A stretch of 64,000 bases of DNA from Hyperoodon ampullatus (GCA_949752795.1 OX457056.1:177344428-177408427); one strand, 5' to 3'. Positions 22,901 through 31,300 are shown, numbered from the stretch's first letter. Program-made: numbers and translations. Notes: generated by a model from the letters alone, not told the origin.

Positions 22901-25339
22901 TCTCCCTGGGTCTCCCTCCGGTCGACATCACCATCTTCTGTCATCCTCTGGGGCTGATGCTAAGGGCTTTGTATTTTCACCCCGCCCCCAGGTATCGGTG
23001 TGATATCCATTGACAGGGCGTATCCACTCACGCTGGGCGCCAACATCGGTACCACCACCACCGCCATCTTGGCCGCCTTAGCTAGCCCAGGCAGTACTTT
23101 GAAGAGCTCGCTTCAGGTCAGGAAATGCTGCATGGGGCAGGGGCTCTGTGGGTGGGATCCAACCCTATCCATGGTCTTGTAAGCAGATGGTTTTTAACCA
23201 AGAAACCAAGCCAAGCTTTTCTCTGTTCTGTCCAAAACTGTGTTGTGGAGAAGCCACGGAGAGACAGATTTGAGAACAAAGCCATCTCCTCTTTAGAGTG
23301 GTAGTCAGTCTCCCATCACCAGTGGTTGTTTAAACAAAGGTGGGGTGGCCATTTTACTAGAGGCGGAAAGGGTATTCAGGAAGCATAGATACCACTTCCC
23401 GTCTCCTTGCCCTCCTCTTGGTGAACTCTGACTGGGCACTGGGAAGTCACCTGTGTCTTGAGCCTGGCATTGAGAAGAGTCAGGGGGACCTGCCTTGCCT
23501 GGATCAACTAGGTGACCTTGGGCAAGATGACCTTTGGTGTTTGAATCACTGTGCCACCATTTACACATGAAGTGCCCTTAGGTGACCTAACCTTTGAACA
23601 TCAATTCCCTCATCTGAAAAATGGGAGCCATAATCCCTATCTCATTAGGATTATTATAAGGATCTGATGAGGCACTGTCTAAAGCCATGCTGTTGATAGA
23701 AATATAGAGTGAGGATAGAATATGTGAATCACCCATGAAATCTGAAATTTTTTAGTAGCCACAGTTTCGAAAGGTAAAAAAGGAACAGGGAGATTTTAAT
23801 AATGTGTTTAATAATGTGTTTAATAATGTGTTTAATAATGTATTAATTTTAATAATGTGTTTGATTGAACCCATTATCATTTCAACATGTAATTGATCTA
23901 AAAATATGGTGATAGTTTACATTCCTTTTTGGACTAAGTCTTTGAAATCCAGTGTGTATTTTATGTTTTTGCCACATCTCAATGGAGAGTGGCTAATATA
24001 TCGGACAGGGCTGGTCCAAAGCCCTTAGCATCATGCTTGGTACCTGGTGGGCACACCTAGCAAAGTGCAAAGTGCATGGCCTCTGGAGACAGGCTACCTG
24101 GGTTTGAATCTCATCTCCCACCTGTGTGACTCTAGGAAAATAGCTTGACCTCGTGGTGCCTCAGTTTCCTCCTACATGAAATGGAGATAATGTTGCCAAC
24201 TCAGGATATTTTTTGAGGATTGAAGTAATCCATAAAAGGGCTTGGACTTGTTGCCTCCCCCCTAGTAAGCGCTCTATAAACATCAGCTGCTGCTGCTATT
24301 ATCTTTATTAACTGTAGCCATCTTTCCTTGTCTCTCCCCTCCCTGAAATAGGGCCACTGAGCCAAGAAAGCCAGCTCTCTTGCACACCTTTCCTTCTGCC
24401 TCACCAGCTCTTAACTGCTCAGCTGGAAGCAGCAGGGTCAAGGCACTGGGTGGCAGCGGGCACATTCATGAAGTTCATTGTTAGATTTGGCCTAAAGGAC
24501 TTCAGGCCCTGGAAACTGAGCTGTGATTCAGCCGGTCACCCACCTTGCCCTCCCTCGCCCTCCCTCCCTTACCCTCCCAGACACGTAGTAGGACCTCAGG
24601 TAATACGGGTCCCACTCTGGGCTGAGCTATGAAGACGAGGAAGACTCAGGCCTCTGCTACTAGACGACGCCCTCTTCTCCCCAACCCCACAGTGCAGCAG
24701 ACCCCTTCACCTGTCCAACCTCTTGCGTTTCAGATTGCCCTGTGCCACTTTTTCTTCAACATCTCAGGCATCTTGCTGTGGTACCCAATCCCATTCACCC
24801 GCCTGCCCATCCGCCTGGCCAAGGGGCTGGGCAGCATCTCAGCTGAGTACCGCTGGTTTGCCGTCTTCTACCTGGTCACCTTCTTCTTCCTGATCCCTCT
24901 GGCAGTGTTTGGCCTCTCGCTGGTCGGCTGGCCAGTGCTGGTGGGTGTGGGAGCGCCCATCATCTTTGTGGTCTTCCTGGTGGTGGTCATCAGGCTCCTG
25001 CAGTCCCAGTGCCCGCGCGTCCTGCCCCACAAGCTCCAGAACTGGAACTTCCTGCCGCTGTGGATGCACTCGCTGAAGCCCTGGGACAAGCTCATCACCA
25101 CGTTCACCGGCTGCTGCCAGAGGCTCTGCTGCCGTACCTGCTGTCTGCTGTGTGGCTGCCCCAAGTGCTGCCGCTGCAGCAAGTGCTGTGAAGACCTGCA
25201 GGAGGTGCAGGACATCCCCGTTAAGTCCCCTGAGGCTTTTGCTAACATGGCCATGGACAAAGAGGCCCAGGACGGGGTCCCCAAGTCCGAGGTGGATGCC
25301 TCGGGCACCAAAACCATTTCCAGCATCACAGCCTTGTAG
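10868..25339 (+). CDS. SLC34A2: SLC34A2 spliced coding region (12 coding exons), sodium-phosphate cotransporter NaPi-IIb
   Basis: The joined exons encode 686 residues plus stop (human is 690). NaPi-IIb moves phosphate into cells with sodium across the apical membrane of intestinal and alveolar type II epithelium. The first repeat (exons 4-7) has QSSS at residues 157-160 and a GANIGTS motif. The second (exons 10-13) has QSSS at 430-433 and GANIGTT. Between them lies an extracellular loop with sequons at N294, N307, N312, N320 and N339. Asp in the VHDFFNW motif (residue 220) matches electrogenic IIa/IIb rather than electroneutral IIc, which has Gly there (family knowledge). The tail has 13 cysteines at 612-637 and ends in TAL, a likely PDZ ligand. 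The start ATG sits in ACCATGG and gives the family N terminus MAPWPEL. All exon phases are compatible, with no stop or frameshift, so the gene looks functional. The paralogues SLC34A1 and SLC34A3 fit worse because exon identity to human IIb is very high. Confidence 0.97.
10980..11082 (+). other. SLC34A2: SLC34A2 intron 2 (103 bp)
   Basis: A very short intron starts GTAAGTACC and ends TTGTTTGGGCAG. It interrupts codon 38 after its first base. Nothing else is seen in it. Confidence 0.9.
11083..11217 (+). CDS. SLC34A2: SLC34A2 exon 3
   Basis: 135 bases encode residues 38-82 and the first base of codon 83, still cytoplasmic N terminus. Conserved signatures are [12 protein letters not shown] and EPTEV-DPWNLP, then GIKWS before the donor CAG/GTAAAT. 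It is flanked by the short intron 2 and a 1 kb intron 3. Confidence 0.95.
11218..12260 (+). other. SLC34A2: SLC34A2 intron 3
   Basis: GTAAAT to CCCCAG, 1043 bp. An L2 tail lies at 11400-11535. The rest shows no recognised element or exon. Confidence 0.7.
11400..11535 (-). mobile_element. L2 LINE 3' tail relic
   Basis: 'cattcattcattcaacaaat' is the reversed L2 terminus; the following text is diverged L2 tail. Lies in intron 3. Confidence 0.6.
12261..12389 (+). CDS. SLC34A2: SLC34A2 exon 4 (first membrane segment)
   Basis: The acceptor is CCTTCCCCAG and the donor is G/GTATGG. It encodes residues 83-126 in split phase. The text RDTKGKIL leads into a hydrophobic run at about 98-118 (ending [10 protein letters not shown]), then [10 protein letters not shown]. 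This is the beginning of the first transport repeat. Confidence 0.95.
12390..13867 (+). other. SLC34A2: SLC34A2 intron 4
   Basis: GTATGG to TTTTTCAG, about 1.5 kb. A MIR relic lies at 12950-13135, and MIR-like wording ('cattttacagaaaggaaaac') occurs near 12547. Otherwise unique intronic sequence. Confidence 0.7.
12950..13135 (-). mobile_element. MIR SINE relic
   Basis: Diverged reversed MIR: 'acttacagaggaataggcca', 'gtgggatttaaactcagatc'. Confidence 0.55.
13868..14011 (+). CDS. SLC34A2: SLC34A2 exon 5 (first QSSS motif)
   Basis: 144 bases encode residues 126-174. [13 protein letters not shown] leads into a hydrophobic helix and [18 protein letters not shown] (157-160) is one of the two paired motifs that line the substrate pathway in the SLC34 family. 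Human has T where the third residue after QSSS+T-S is S here. The donor is T/GTGAGT. Confidence 0.96.
14231..14643. mobile_element. hAT-Charlie-type non-autonomous element, split by a SINE
   Basis: Left part 'agccactagctacatgtggc' and right part 'tgtggctagcagctgccata' plus 'agaacatttccatcatcgct' form the two ends of a short inverted-repeat element common in mammals. The exact family name is not asserted. The CHR-2 SINE at 14291-14501 interrupts it. Confidence 0.65.
14291..14501 (-). mobile_element. CHR-2 SINE
   Basis: Minus-strand copy with a (TTA)n tail at the left and 'accagggaagcccc' at the right. A perfect 17-bp target duplication 'ctatttcattttattta' lies at 14274-14290 and 14502-14518. 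Confidence 0.93.
15433..15544 (+). CDS. SLC34A2: SLC34A2 exon 6 (GANIGTS motif)
   Basis: 112 bases encode residues 174-211. After LLNVQAAVP comes [18 protein letters not shown], a hallmark half of the SLC34 inverted repeat, then GDRSEFRR. The acceptor is CCACCCTCCAG and the donor AG/GTAGGA splits an arginine codon. Confidence 0.96.
15680..15830 (+). mobile_element. MIR SINE relic
   Basis: 'ctcagttccctgatatgcag', 'aggtgcttggcacacagtca': distal half of MIR. Confidence 0.55.
16190..16765 (+). mobile_element. L1 3' end (ORF2 C terminus and 3' UTR)
   Basis: 'gcaacttaagtgtccatcaa', 'tggaatactactcagccaca' and 'agcaacatggatggacttgg' are classic L1 ORF2 C-terminal text. The 3' UTR follows, ending 'gtacaccaactatacttcaa'. 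A CA-rich patch at 16300-16335 sits where ORF2 is interrupted. Coding capacity is gone. Confidence 0.85.
16604..16798 (+). repeat. Intron 6 duplication, copy 1
   Basis: 195 bp from 'ggtacaaactattagatata' to 'gacatctgtggca', covering an L1 3' UTR tail and about 35 bases of non-L1 flank. It recurs 498 bases downstream with four differences. Confidence 0.93.
17102..17296 (+). repeat. Intron 6 duplication, copy 2
   Basis: 195 bp matching copy 1 except at four positions (about 98% identity). The flank carried along ('ctgtggcatcagacatcatg') shows this is a DNA duplication and not a second L1 insertion. Confidence 0.93.
17390..17780 (-). mobile_element. Possible old L1 fragment
   Basis: Wording such as 'ttactggtgaagttaagcat' and 'tgtttaatagcttctgtccc' resembles the reversed C-terminal ORF2 region of ancient L1, strongly diverged. 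Confidence 0.4.
18429..18624 (+). CDS. SLC34A2: SLC34A2 exon 7 (VHDFFNW motif)
   Basis: 196 bases encode residues 211-276. [16 protein letters not shown] carries the Asp (residue 220) that separates electrogenic IIa/IIb from electroneutral IIc, where I recall Gly. The rest reads through a hydrophobic segment to [15 protein letters not shown] and PFTKLII. The donor CAG/GTAACT is phase 0. Confidence 0.96.
18625..19413 (+). other. SLC34A2: SLC34A2 intron 7
   Basis: GTAACT to CTTCCTCAG, 789 bp. An L2-like stretch lies near 19145-19270. Nothing else is recognised. Confidence 0.7.
19145..19270 (-). mobile_element. Possible L2 tail relic
   Basis: 'catacaatcattcatttatt' and 'gagcacccactgacatctgg' resemble the reversed L2 terminus. 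Confidence 0.45.
19414..19509 (+). CDS. SLC34A2: SLC34A2 exon 8 (start of extracellular loop)
   Basis: 96 bases, exactly 32 codons (277-308), begin [13 protein letters not shown]. The exon holds an N-K-S sequon at 294 and the Asn of an N-M-T sequon at 307 completed by the next exon. KIWCKTFTN matches human apart from conservative changes. The donor is ATG/GTAAGT. Confidence 0.95.
19940..20060 (+). CDS. SLC34A2: SLC34A2 exon 9 (glycosylated extracellular loop)
   Basis: 121 bases encode residues 309-349. Sequons are N312-V-T, N320-C-T and N339-V-T. The [11 protein letters not shown] block carries loop cysteines that form disulfides in this family. Human has an additional N-W-T sequon within this loop; here the same place reads H-T-W-T, so the Asn is absent. 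The donor is T/GTGAGT. Confidence 0.95.
20061..21223 (+). other. SLC34A2: SLC34A2 intron 9
   Basis: GTGAGT to TCTCCAG, 1163 bp. MIR-like wording occurs at about 20160-20290. No other element is recognised. Confidence 0.7.
21224..21391 (+). CDS. SLC34A2: SLC34A2 exon 10 (start of second transport repeat)
   Basis: 168 bases encode residues 349-405. The split cysteine opens [12 protein letters not shown], followed by a long hydrophobic helix ([15 protein letters not shown]) and then [11 protein letters not shown]. The acceptor is TCTCTCCAG and the donor G/GTAAGC. Confidence 0.95.
21392..22776 (+). other. SLC34A2: SLC34A2 intron 10
   Basis: GTAAGC to GTTCCAG, 1385 bp. The main content is a minus-strand MaLR LTR at 22139-22504. 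Confidence 0.7.
22139..22504 (-). mobile_element. MLT1-type MaLR LTR (old endogenous retroviral LTR)
   Basis: Reversed MLT1 text: 'gctgggtggcttaaacaaca', 'tttctcacagtcctggagac', 'tgtcctcacatggaagagag', 'ccaaaggcctcacttcctaa', ending 'ttctgtccataacag'. Solitary LTR of an ERVL-MaLR element with no internal or coding sequence. It lies antisense in intron 10. Confidence 0.8.
22777..22893 (+). CDS. SLC34A2: SLC34A2 exon 11 (second QSSS motif)
   Basis: 117 bases encode residues 405-444. [20 protein letters not shown] precedes [22 protein letters not shown] at 430-433 pairs with the exon 5 motif across the inverted repeats. The donor G/GTGAGT is followed by a 98-bp intron. Confidence 0.96.
22992..23116 (+). 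CDS. SLC34A2: SLC34A2 exon 12 (GANIGTT motif)
   Basis: 125 bases encode residues 444-485. [20 protein letters not shown] continues with [14 protein letters not shown], the second-repeat counterpart of the exon 6 motif. The acceptor is GCCCCCAG and the donor CAG/GTCAGG is phase 0. Confidence 0.96.
23500..23690 (+). mobile_element. MIR SINE relic
   Basis: 'aactaggtgaccttgggcaa', 'attccctcatctgaaaaatg' and 'aggattattataaggatctg' are forward MIR. Confidence 0.65.
23688..24015. mobile_element. hAT-like DNA transposon relic
   Basis: 'atcatttcaacatgtaattg', 'tctttgaaatccagtgtgta' and 'gccacatctcaatggagagt' are familiar from a common short hAT-type element. Family name not asserted. It contains a 12-bp tandem repeat. 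Confidence 0.55.
23798..23845 (+). repeat. 12-bp tandem repeat (aataatgtgttt)x4
   Basis: Three exact units and a fourth ending 'tatta', inside the hAT-like relic. A further 'aataatgtgttt' follows after a short gap. Confidence 0.9.
24065..24300 (+). mobile_element. MIR SINE relic
   Basis: Almost full forward MIR: 'ctacctgggtttgaatctca', 'tgcctcagtttcctcctaca', 'taagcgctctataaacatca'. Confidence 0.7.
24734..25339 (+). CDS. SLC34A2: SLC34A2 exon 13 coding part (C-terminal membrane segments and tail)
   Basis: 606 bases encode residues 486-686 and a TAG stop. Hydrophobic stretches at about 526-550 and 551-573 follow [20 protein letters not shown]. The cytoplasmic tail carries [10 protein letters not shown] and a run of 13 cysteines at 612-637 ([16 protein letters not shown] core). 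Human, from memory, has a longer cluster with a five-cysteine run that is missing here, so this tail is several residues shorter. The protein ends ITAL. In-frame sequence upstream to 24629 lies before the CAG acceptor and is intron. Confidence 0.96.
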   Translation: MALCHFFFNISGILLWYPIPFTRLPIRLAKGLGSISAEYRWFAVFYLVTFFFLIPLAVFGLSLVGWPVLVGVGAPIIFVVFLVVVIRLLQSQCPRVLPHKLQNWNFLPLWMHSLKPWDKLITTFTGCCQRLCCRTCCLLCGCPKCCRCSKCCEDLQEVQDIPVKSPEAFANMAMDKEAQDGVPKSEVDASGTKTISSITAL

Positions 25340-27175
25340 GTAGGAGCTGCCTGGAGGCTGGAGGAGGGCCCCACCTCCACCTCTTCCTCCACCTCGGGAG
25401 GATTTATTCCCCGTTGAGAAATGACATCCATCCCGACTCTCATTCCCTGGCCCAGCGTATCAGCCTGCACAGCAGTTTCATCTCGGCCCCATGCTCCCTG
25501 GGTCTTCCAGGCCTGGAAAGGCACAGAACAACACTGAAAGAGAATTAGATAGTGAAACCTGGCCAGAGAGGTGATCACACCTGCTGCCACACACAGCTGG
25601 GTTGGTCAGTAGGACTTTTTTTTTCAGACCTTCCCCTTGCAAAGGAAAAGCCCCAAGGGAGGAATTTATGGCAGGTTCTTTGTCAAAGGTGCATATACAC
25701 ATACACTTTTCTTTATTATGATCCAGCTCAGACTTCTCTCTTTTACCAAAGACCAACTTGAACCAAGAGCAGCTGCCCCCATGTGTTCCAGAGCAGCCCG
25801 ATTCAGGGGAAATGGTGTAATTGTTGGGGACTTGGGTGAAGACCATAGATGTGGGCCCTTCCCCCTTCTCAGTGCTCCCCACGTCCCCTGTCAGGGTTTT
25901 CTCACCCGGGCAGGGAGGGTTAGTTCCAGTAGTTCAGCTGCTGTGCCCTCAAGTTTCCAGGATGGGAGCCACATCAGAGCTACAGAGAGGGTCTCAGAGA
26001 GCTTTGGTTCACCCGGCGCTCCGGTCTTCATAAGAAGAGAGTGGTCCTATCCCTGAGCTGGCAGGTGGAGGATGAGAGCTGGGAAATGGGAAACATCTGG
26101 GGGAGATGTTTCATCTGCCACAAAGGACTCGGGTGCTTCTTAACCTGGCTAATTTAGAAACCAAATTGGCAGACATTCTGGCTAAAGCTTAGTGCTGATA
26201 AAAATCATCCCTGCTGAGTCTTTCCGGAATAAGATATGCAGGTTCTGAATCCCCTCCACTGTGCCCCCTTGAATCACAGGAAGCACCTGAGCATGGAACA
26301 GCTCTGTGCCTCTCTCTGTCCTGTGCAAGATGACTATCCGGGTCAGCTTTCGGTGGTCAACTTCTGTCCATACATCCACCCACCCGTCCATCCATCGAAG
26401 CCAGAACCTCTTTCCCAGCATCCTCCCATACTCCCATAGATAGAAGAACTTTGATTTTCTGCCCACTCTCCATGCCTGCAAAGCTCAAAACTGAGGGCAG
26501 AAACCAGGGCATGTCATCAAGTGGCGGTGGGGTCCTTGTGTGTCTGTGGGGCCAAGAAGTGTGCTCCTTCTTGCCCCAGATGCCTTCTCTGTGCCTTCAA
26601 GAGCCCCCTGTGGTATGTATACCTCCTCTTTCCCTTGCTTCTCATCCTCAACAACCCCAGGTCTCCTCAGAGAGTGAGTGAGCTTCAACCGAGTCTGGGA
26701 AAAGGGGTCAGTGCAGACGTGCTCCCAGACCCTGCCCTCCCCCCATCCTAGCTTCTCCATCACTTTCAGAGGTTGTAGTACCAAACTGAGCCTTCCCCTG
26801 ACCTTCCCTGTGTAGATACGGATTCCCAAACAGAGCCGTTGATACTCTATATTTATACTCATGCAATGTACAGCATTTTTCATAAGTTATATAGTAAATA
26901 GTTCTGTGATTTGTGTCATGAAGCGCTCATTTGGAAACAAGGCTGGCTTCTACTAAGAAAGACCAACTTTGTATATTTTGTAATCCTGCCTTTTAAACTG
27001 CTTCTGCAGCCACACCTGTGTCACACGACCTGTAAATATGTAAGTTAAGCCTGGGCAGGGCTGTGGCCTTCTTTATACTCCGATGATTTTTAAAAATTGG
27101 ATCCTTGTACCTGCGTTGACTTTTTTTTTTTTACTGGTTGTGGGAAATGAAAAATAAAAAATGATAATCAAGCCC
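25340..27175 (+). other. SLC34A2: SLC34A2 3' untranslated region (end approximate)
   Basis: It runs from the stop codon to about 20 bases beyond the AATAAA at 27153. No SINE or L1 is inserted in it, unlike the DNA immediately downstream. The final part is AT-rich with several TGTAAATA-like stretches near 26890 and 27030. Reading frames here are fragmentary. The exact cleavage point is inferred. Confidence 0.75.
27153..27158 (+). terminator. SLC34A2: Polyadenylation signal AATAAA
   Basis: A canonical hexamer lies 1.8 kb after the stop, preceded by a T-rich run at 27121-27132. It falls where the human transcript would be expected to end. The L1 insertion starting at 27457 lies just beyond it. 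Confidence 0.7.
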
Positions 27176-27456
27176 AAAAGGAACAGGTTGCTTTCAATTA
27201 CAGGGAAATGAGGACCTCCTGGATCTATTTCCTAAAAATTTGTGGTCTTTCTCATTTAATATCACTACTGACCAACAGCACCAGCTATATAATTTGTGGA
27301 GCCCCTCGTTCAAAAAGTGGGAAAAGTGCCATCATAAGTACTAAAAATATCAAGCTTTCCTTTCTTCCACGGTTTCTCTCTTGACTTGTCGTTTTTAAAA
27401 ATTGCTATTTATTGCTATTCTAAGTTGAAATTTAGAAATTATTAGCATGAATTTTT

Positions 27457-28833
27457 TTTCTTTAAGATCTTTATTGGAGTATAATTGCTTTACAATGTTG
27501 TGTTAGTTTCTGCTGTATAACAAAGTGAATCAGCTATATGTATACATATATCCCCATATCCCCTTCCTCTTGCATCTCCCTCCCTCCCTCCCTACTCTAC
27601 CCCTCTATGTGGTCACAAAGCACCGAGCTGACCTCCCTGTGCTATGCAGGCTGCTTCCCACTAGATATCTATTTTAAATTTCGTAGTGTAGATATGTCCA
27701 TGCCTCTCTCTCACGTTGTCCCAGCTTTCCCTTCCCCCTTCCTGTGTCCTCAAGTCCATTCTCTACATCTGCGTCTAGGTTGATCAGAGCCATTTTTTCT
27801 TTTTTTTTTTTTAGATTCCATATATATGTGTTAGCATACGGTATCTGTTTTTCTCTTTCTGACTTACTTCACTCTGTATGACAGACCCTAAGTCCATATG
27901 CCTCACTACAAATAATTCATAGCTGAGTAATATTCCATTGTATATATGTGCCACATCTTCTTTATCCATTCATCTGTCGATGGACACTTAGGTTGCTTCC
28001 ATGTCCTGGCTATGGTAAATAGAGCTGCAATGAACATTGTGGTACATGACTCTTTCTGAATTATGGGTTTCTCAGGGTATATGCCCAGTAGTGGTATTGC
28101 TGGGTCGTATGGTAGTTCTATTTTTAGTTTTTTAAGGAACCTCCATACTGTTTTCCATAGTATCAATTTACATTCCCACCAACAGCACAAGAGGGTTCCC
28201 TTTTCTCCACACCCCCTCCAGCATTTATTGTTTGTAGATTTTTTGATGATGGCCATTCTGACTGGTGTGAGGTGATACCTCATTGTAGTTTTTTTGGTTT
28301 GTTTGTTTGTTTTGGGTTTTTTTTGTTGTTGTTTTTTTGCTCCGTGGCATGTGGGATCTTCCCAGACCGGGACACAAACCCATGTCCCCTGCATTGGCAG
28401 GCGGACTCTCAACCACTGTGCTACCAGGGAAGCCCTTCTCTAAATGTTTGATAGAATTTGCCTGTGAAGCCATCTGGTCCTGGGCTCTTGTTTGTTGGAA
28501 GATTTTTAATCACAGTTTCAATTTCAGTGCTTGTGATTGGTCTGTTCATATTTTCTATTTCTTCCTGGTTCAGTCTCAGAAGGTTGTGCTTTTCTAAGAA
28601 TTTGTCCATTTCTTCCAGATTGTCCATTTTATTGGCATATAGTTGCTTGTAGTAATCCCTCATGATTCTTTGTATTTCTGCAGTGTCAGTTGTTACTTCT
28701 TTTTCATTTCTATTTCTGTTGATTTGAGTCTTCTCCCTTTTTTTCTTGATGAGTCTGGCTAATGGTTTATCAATTTTGTTTATCTTCTCAAAGAACCAGC
28801 TTTTAGTTTTATTGTTTCATTTATTTCTGATCA
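27457..28833 (-). mobile_element. 5'-truncated, internally deleted L1 with a SINE at the deletion point
   Basis: Reading the minus strand, ORF2 sequence between endonuclease and reverse transcriptase (protein text [15 protein letters not shown]) comes first. A CHR SINE fragment (28310-28435) follows, then the ORF2 C terminus ([22 protein letters not shown]) and the 3' UTR. The reverse transcriptase core is missing. The duplication 'tagcatgaattttt' at 27443-27456 and 28834-28847 brackets the whole, so it entered as one insertion. Long open stretches suggest a fairly young L1, but it cannot be active. Confidence 0.85.
28310..28435 (-). mobile_element. CHR SINE, truncated, inside L1
   Basis: 'gctccgtggcatgtgggatc' through 'gtgctaccagggaagccc', preceded by a T/G-rich tail. 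The usual 3' half of CHR-2 is absent. No clean target duplication was seen at its edges. Confidence 0.8.
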
Positions 28834-28847
28834 TAGCATGAATTTTT

Positions 28848-30970
28848 ATGGTTCCTCTTTATATTGCGTGGTGCCAGATTTAAATACAAGCAAGAACTTT
28901 TTAACTCAAATGCAGTATTGCTGGAAGTACACAACTCATATGTTGTGGCTCATTCACGTATTTTGCTCCCACCAGCAGGGACACTGCACAAAACTCACTC
29001 AATTTTAAAAATTTCTTTTCTTGTTCGTGCATATTCTACTGACATTCCTTACCTTACTGATGAGTGAGGAAGCAATGGAAGGGAGAAGAACTCCTGGCTG
29101 TCCTTTCCTTCTGCATCAGCATTTTCAGCCTTGAGTGGATTGCTAATGCAGGAAAGTAACACCAGTGAGGAAGGATGTGATAGGGCTTCTTAGTTATTTC
29201 TTTTGTTGTATTTGGACAAAATTCTGGTTTGGATGGAAAGCATGATCTCTTGGGGCCCCTGCTTTATCAGTTGTAGATGTAACACACCTGTAGTTTGAGT
29301 CTTGCCGTACTCCCACTTGTTGTGGGTCTACTGGAGTTCTGTACTCATAAGGCATTGCAAATGCTCTATGCAAATGAGTGGGGTGGCAAAGAAATGTGGA
29401 CACACACCATGCCCATTTGCCTCTGCTCACACGCATGCTCCATTGCCCTGTTGGACTTAATTTGCAAAACTAAATTAAAAGATAAAATTGTCAAGAATTT
29501 CAGGACCCCAACAGCAGAGCATTTCAGCCAGGAATGAGGCCCTGCTGTGTGAGTGCATGCTCAAGAAGCTGACCCTGCCCACCACCCCATGCCAATCAAA
29601 GTGTTAAGGAAAAGTAGACTTAAATTAAGGAATGTGAGCAAGAAGACTATAAATTGGTAGCAACTCTCTAGGGCAGCTGAAGCATGTGCAGAGGGCTGGG
29701 TCAGCACCACAGAGTGATGCTAAATTGGAGGTTGGGATCATTTGAAGAGTTGTGTTCCATCTCTGGTTGTGTCATTTGCTAGCAAACCTACTAGACTTTC
29801 TCAATGTCAGTTTCTTCTTCTGGAATATGGGACAGAAACCCTTGGCTTCCTATGGTTATTAAAATGAGGCAATGTATATAAACGTTTAGCCCTGGGGTTG
29901 GTTTACTCTAAGTGCTTGGCATATAGTTATGCCTCAAAAGTGTACTGGACTAACACCCATGGCAGTTGTACAAGACACACTTCCCACGCTTGTTTGCATT
30001 TTTCTTGAGTATTTCCAAAGTGTCATACCAAGTTAAGAAAGTTACCATCAAACCCAAGCCACAGAGGCCAGAACTGGCCTTGGATTCATTATTAGCATGA
30101 GCTAGACTAGTGTCATATGATGAGTCTCCAAATGGACCTGGGTCAGTTGAGGGACAGGGCTACAAGCAGGTGGGGGGAGGGGGGATACAGGATGCAAAGA
30201 ACCCTTAGCCTTTAGGAAACTGTTGTATTATCCTCTGACTGACTCACTTTCTAGTCCCAATCAAGGACATGGTAGTGGGCTTTGTTTTACAAGGATTTTT
30301 ACATTATTTTTGTTAAAAATCCAACAGTTGGAGAGAGTTTATAACTGTCGACATTGTCATTTGCCCCATCCCTCCACATATTCCTGTTTGGTTCCCCAGA
30401 GGCTACCCTTTCCAATTCTTATAGTGCTTTCTTCTGGAATATTGCTCCATAACCATCATATGATTATAATGGCTTTTTCTCAATGTATCTATTCCTGTTT
30501 TTTGGTATATGAGATTTAGCTTTCACACCATCCCTCCACTGCTGCTCATTTTCCAAACCAATAATCAATATTCATATTATTGTGATTATATGATTATGAT
30601 AAATTGCAGAACTAAATAGTGAGCCAACATTATTTTCTTTCTTGAGTTGAAAATAATTCAATAACACATCAGTGCTGTCATATCTGTAAATATTTTTTCT
30701 TTATTGTTCCAAAGTTTCTGATTACATTTTGGTTTCTTTCTTTTTCTCTTTTAAAAACTCTTATCCTCTTGACTCAGTCTGGAATAGTGATTCTGTCTGC
30801 CTTTCAAACAACTGTCATCTTGGGCTTTGCCACTCTCCTAGGATGGCTACCCTGTTTTCTCGAGTTCATATTTGATTTTTTTACTCTCTAGTTTGCTTGG
30901 ATTACCCAAGACAGGGTACAAAAGAAAGAAAAAGTTTGAGTCCATACTTACATGAGAATTTATTTTGTCT
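28848..30970. other. Intergenic stretch
   Basis: No gene is seen. A MIR relic lies at 29730-29945. The remainder is AT-rich sequence with short chance reading frames and no recognised element. Confidence 0.5.
29730..29945 (+). mobile_element. MIR SINE relic
   Basis: 'gttgtgtcatttgctagcaa', 'gtcagtttcttcttctggaa' and 'aagtgcttggcatatagtta' are forward MIR. Confidence 0.55.
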
Positions 30971-30974
30971 TCGC

Positions 30975-31300
30975 AGCCCAAAAAGCCCATCCCAAATTGC
31001 TGACCTATAATGTGGGCAAATAAAATCATGATTTTTTTTCTTTTTTAGGATTTCCTTCATTTTTTTAAAAAGTATTTATTTTATTATTTATTTAGGCTGC
31101 AACGGGCCTTAGTTGCGGCATGCAGACTTCTTAGTTGCAGCATGCAGGATCTAGTTCCCCAACCAGGGATCGAACCTGGGCCCCCTGCACTGGGACCATG
31201 GAGTCTTACCCACTGGATCACAAGGGAAGTCCCATGATTGTTTTTAAGGCACTAAGTTTCGGAGTTGTTTGTTACACAGCATTAGATAACTGATACAGAA
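30975..31300 (+). mobile_element. MaLR LTR 3' tail, split by a SINE
   Basis: 'agcccatcccaaattgctga' and 'gtgggcaaataaaatcatga' continue after the SINE as 'ttaaggcactaagtttcgga' and 'cattagataactgatacaga', the end of an MLT1-type LTR. Non-coding. Confidence 0.6.
31034..31232 (-). mobile_element. CHR-type SINE, long CHR-1 form
   Basis: T-rich tail at left, then 'ggctgcaacgggccttagtt', 'accagggatcgaacctgggc' and 'ggatcacaagggaagtccc'. Target duplication 'catgatt' at 31027 and 31233. Confidence 0.82.

Larger units (their letters stand above)
23117..24733 (+). other. SLC34A2: SLC34A2 intron 12
   Basis: GTCAGG to GTTTCAG, 1617 bp. It holds two MIR relics and between them a hAT-like relic with an internal 12-bp repeat (23798-23845). 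Confidence 0.7.

Noticed and set aside
24868..25590. 240-codon minus-strand frame
   Set aside because: It is the antisense shadow of SLC34A2 exon 13, whose plus frame matches the known protein.
27906..28663. Functional L1 ORF2 reverse transcriptase
   Set aside because: The open pieces are ORF2 linker and C terminus only. The catalytic core is missing and a SINE interrupts the frame.
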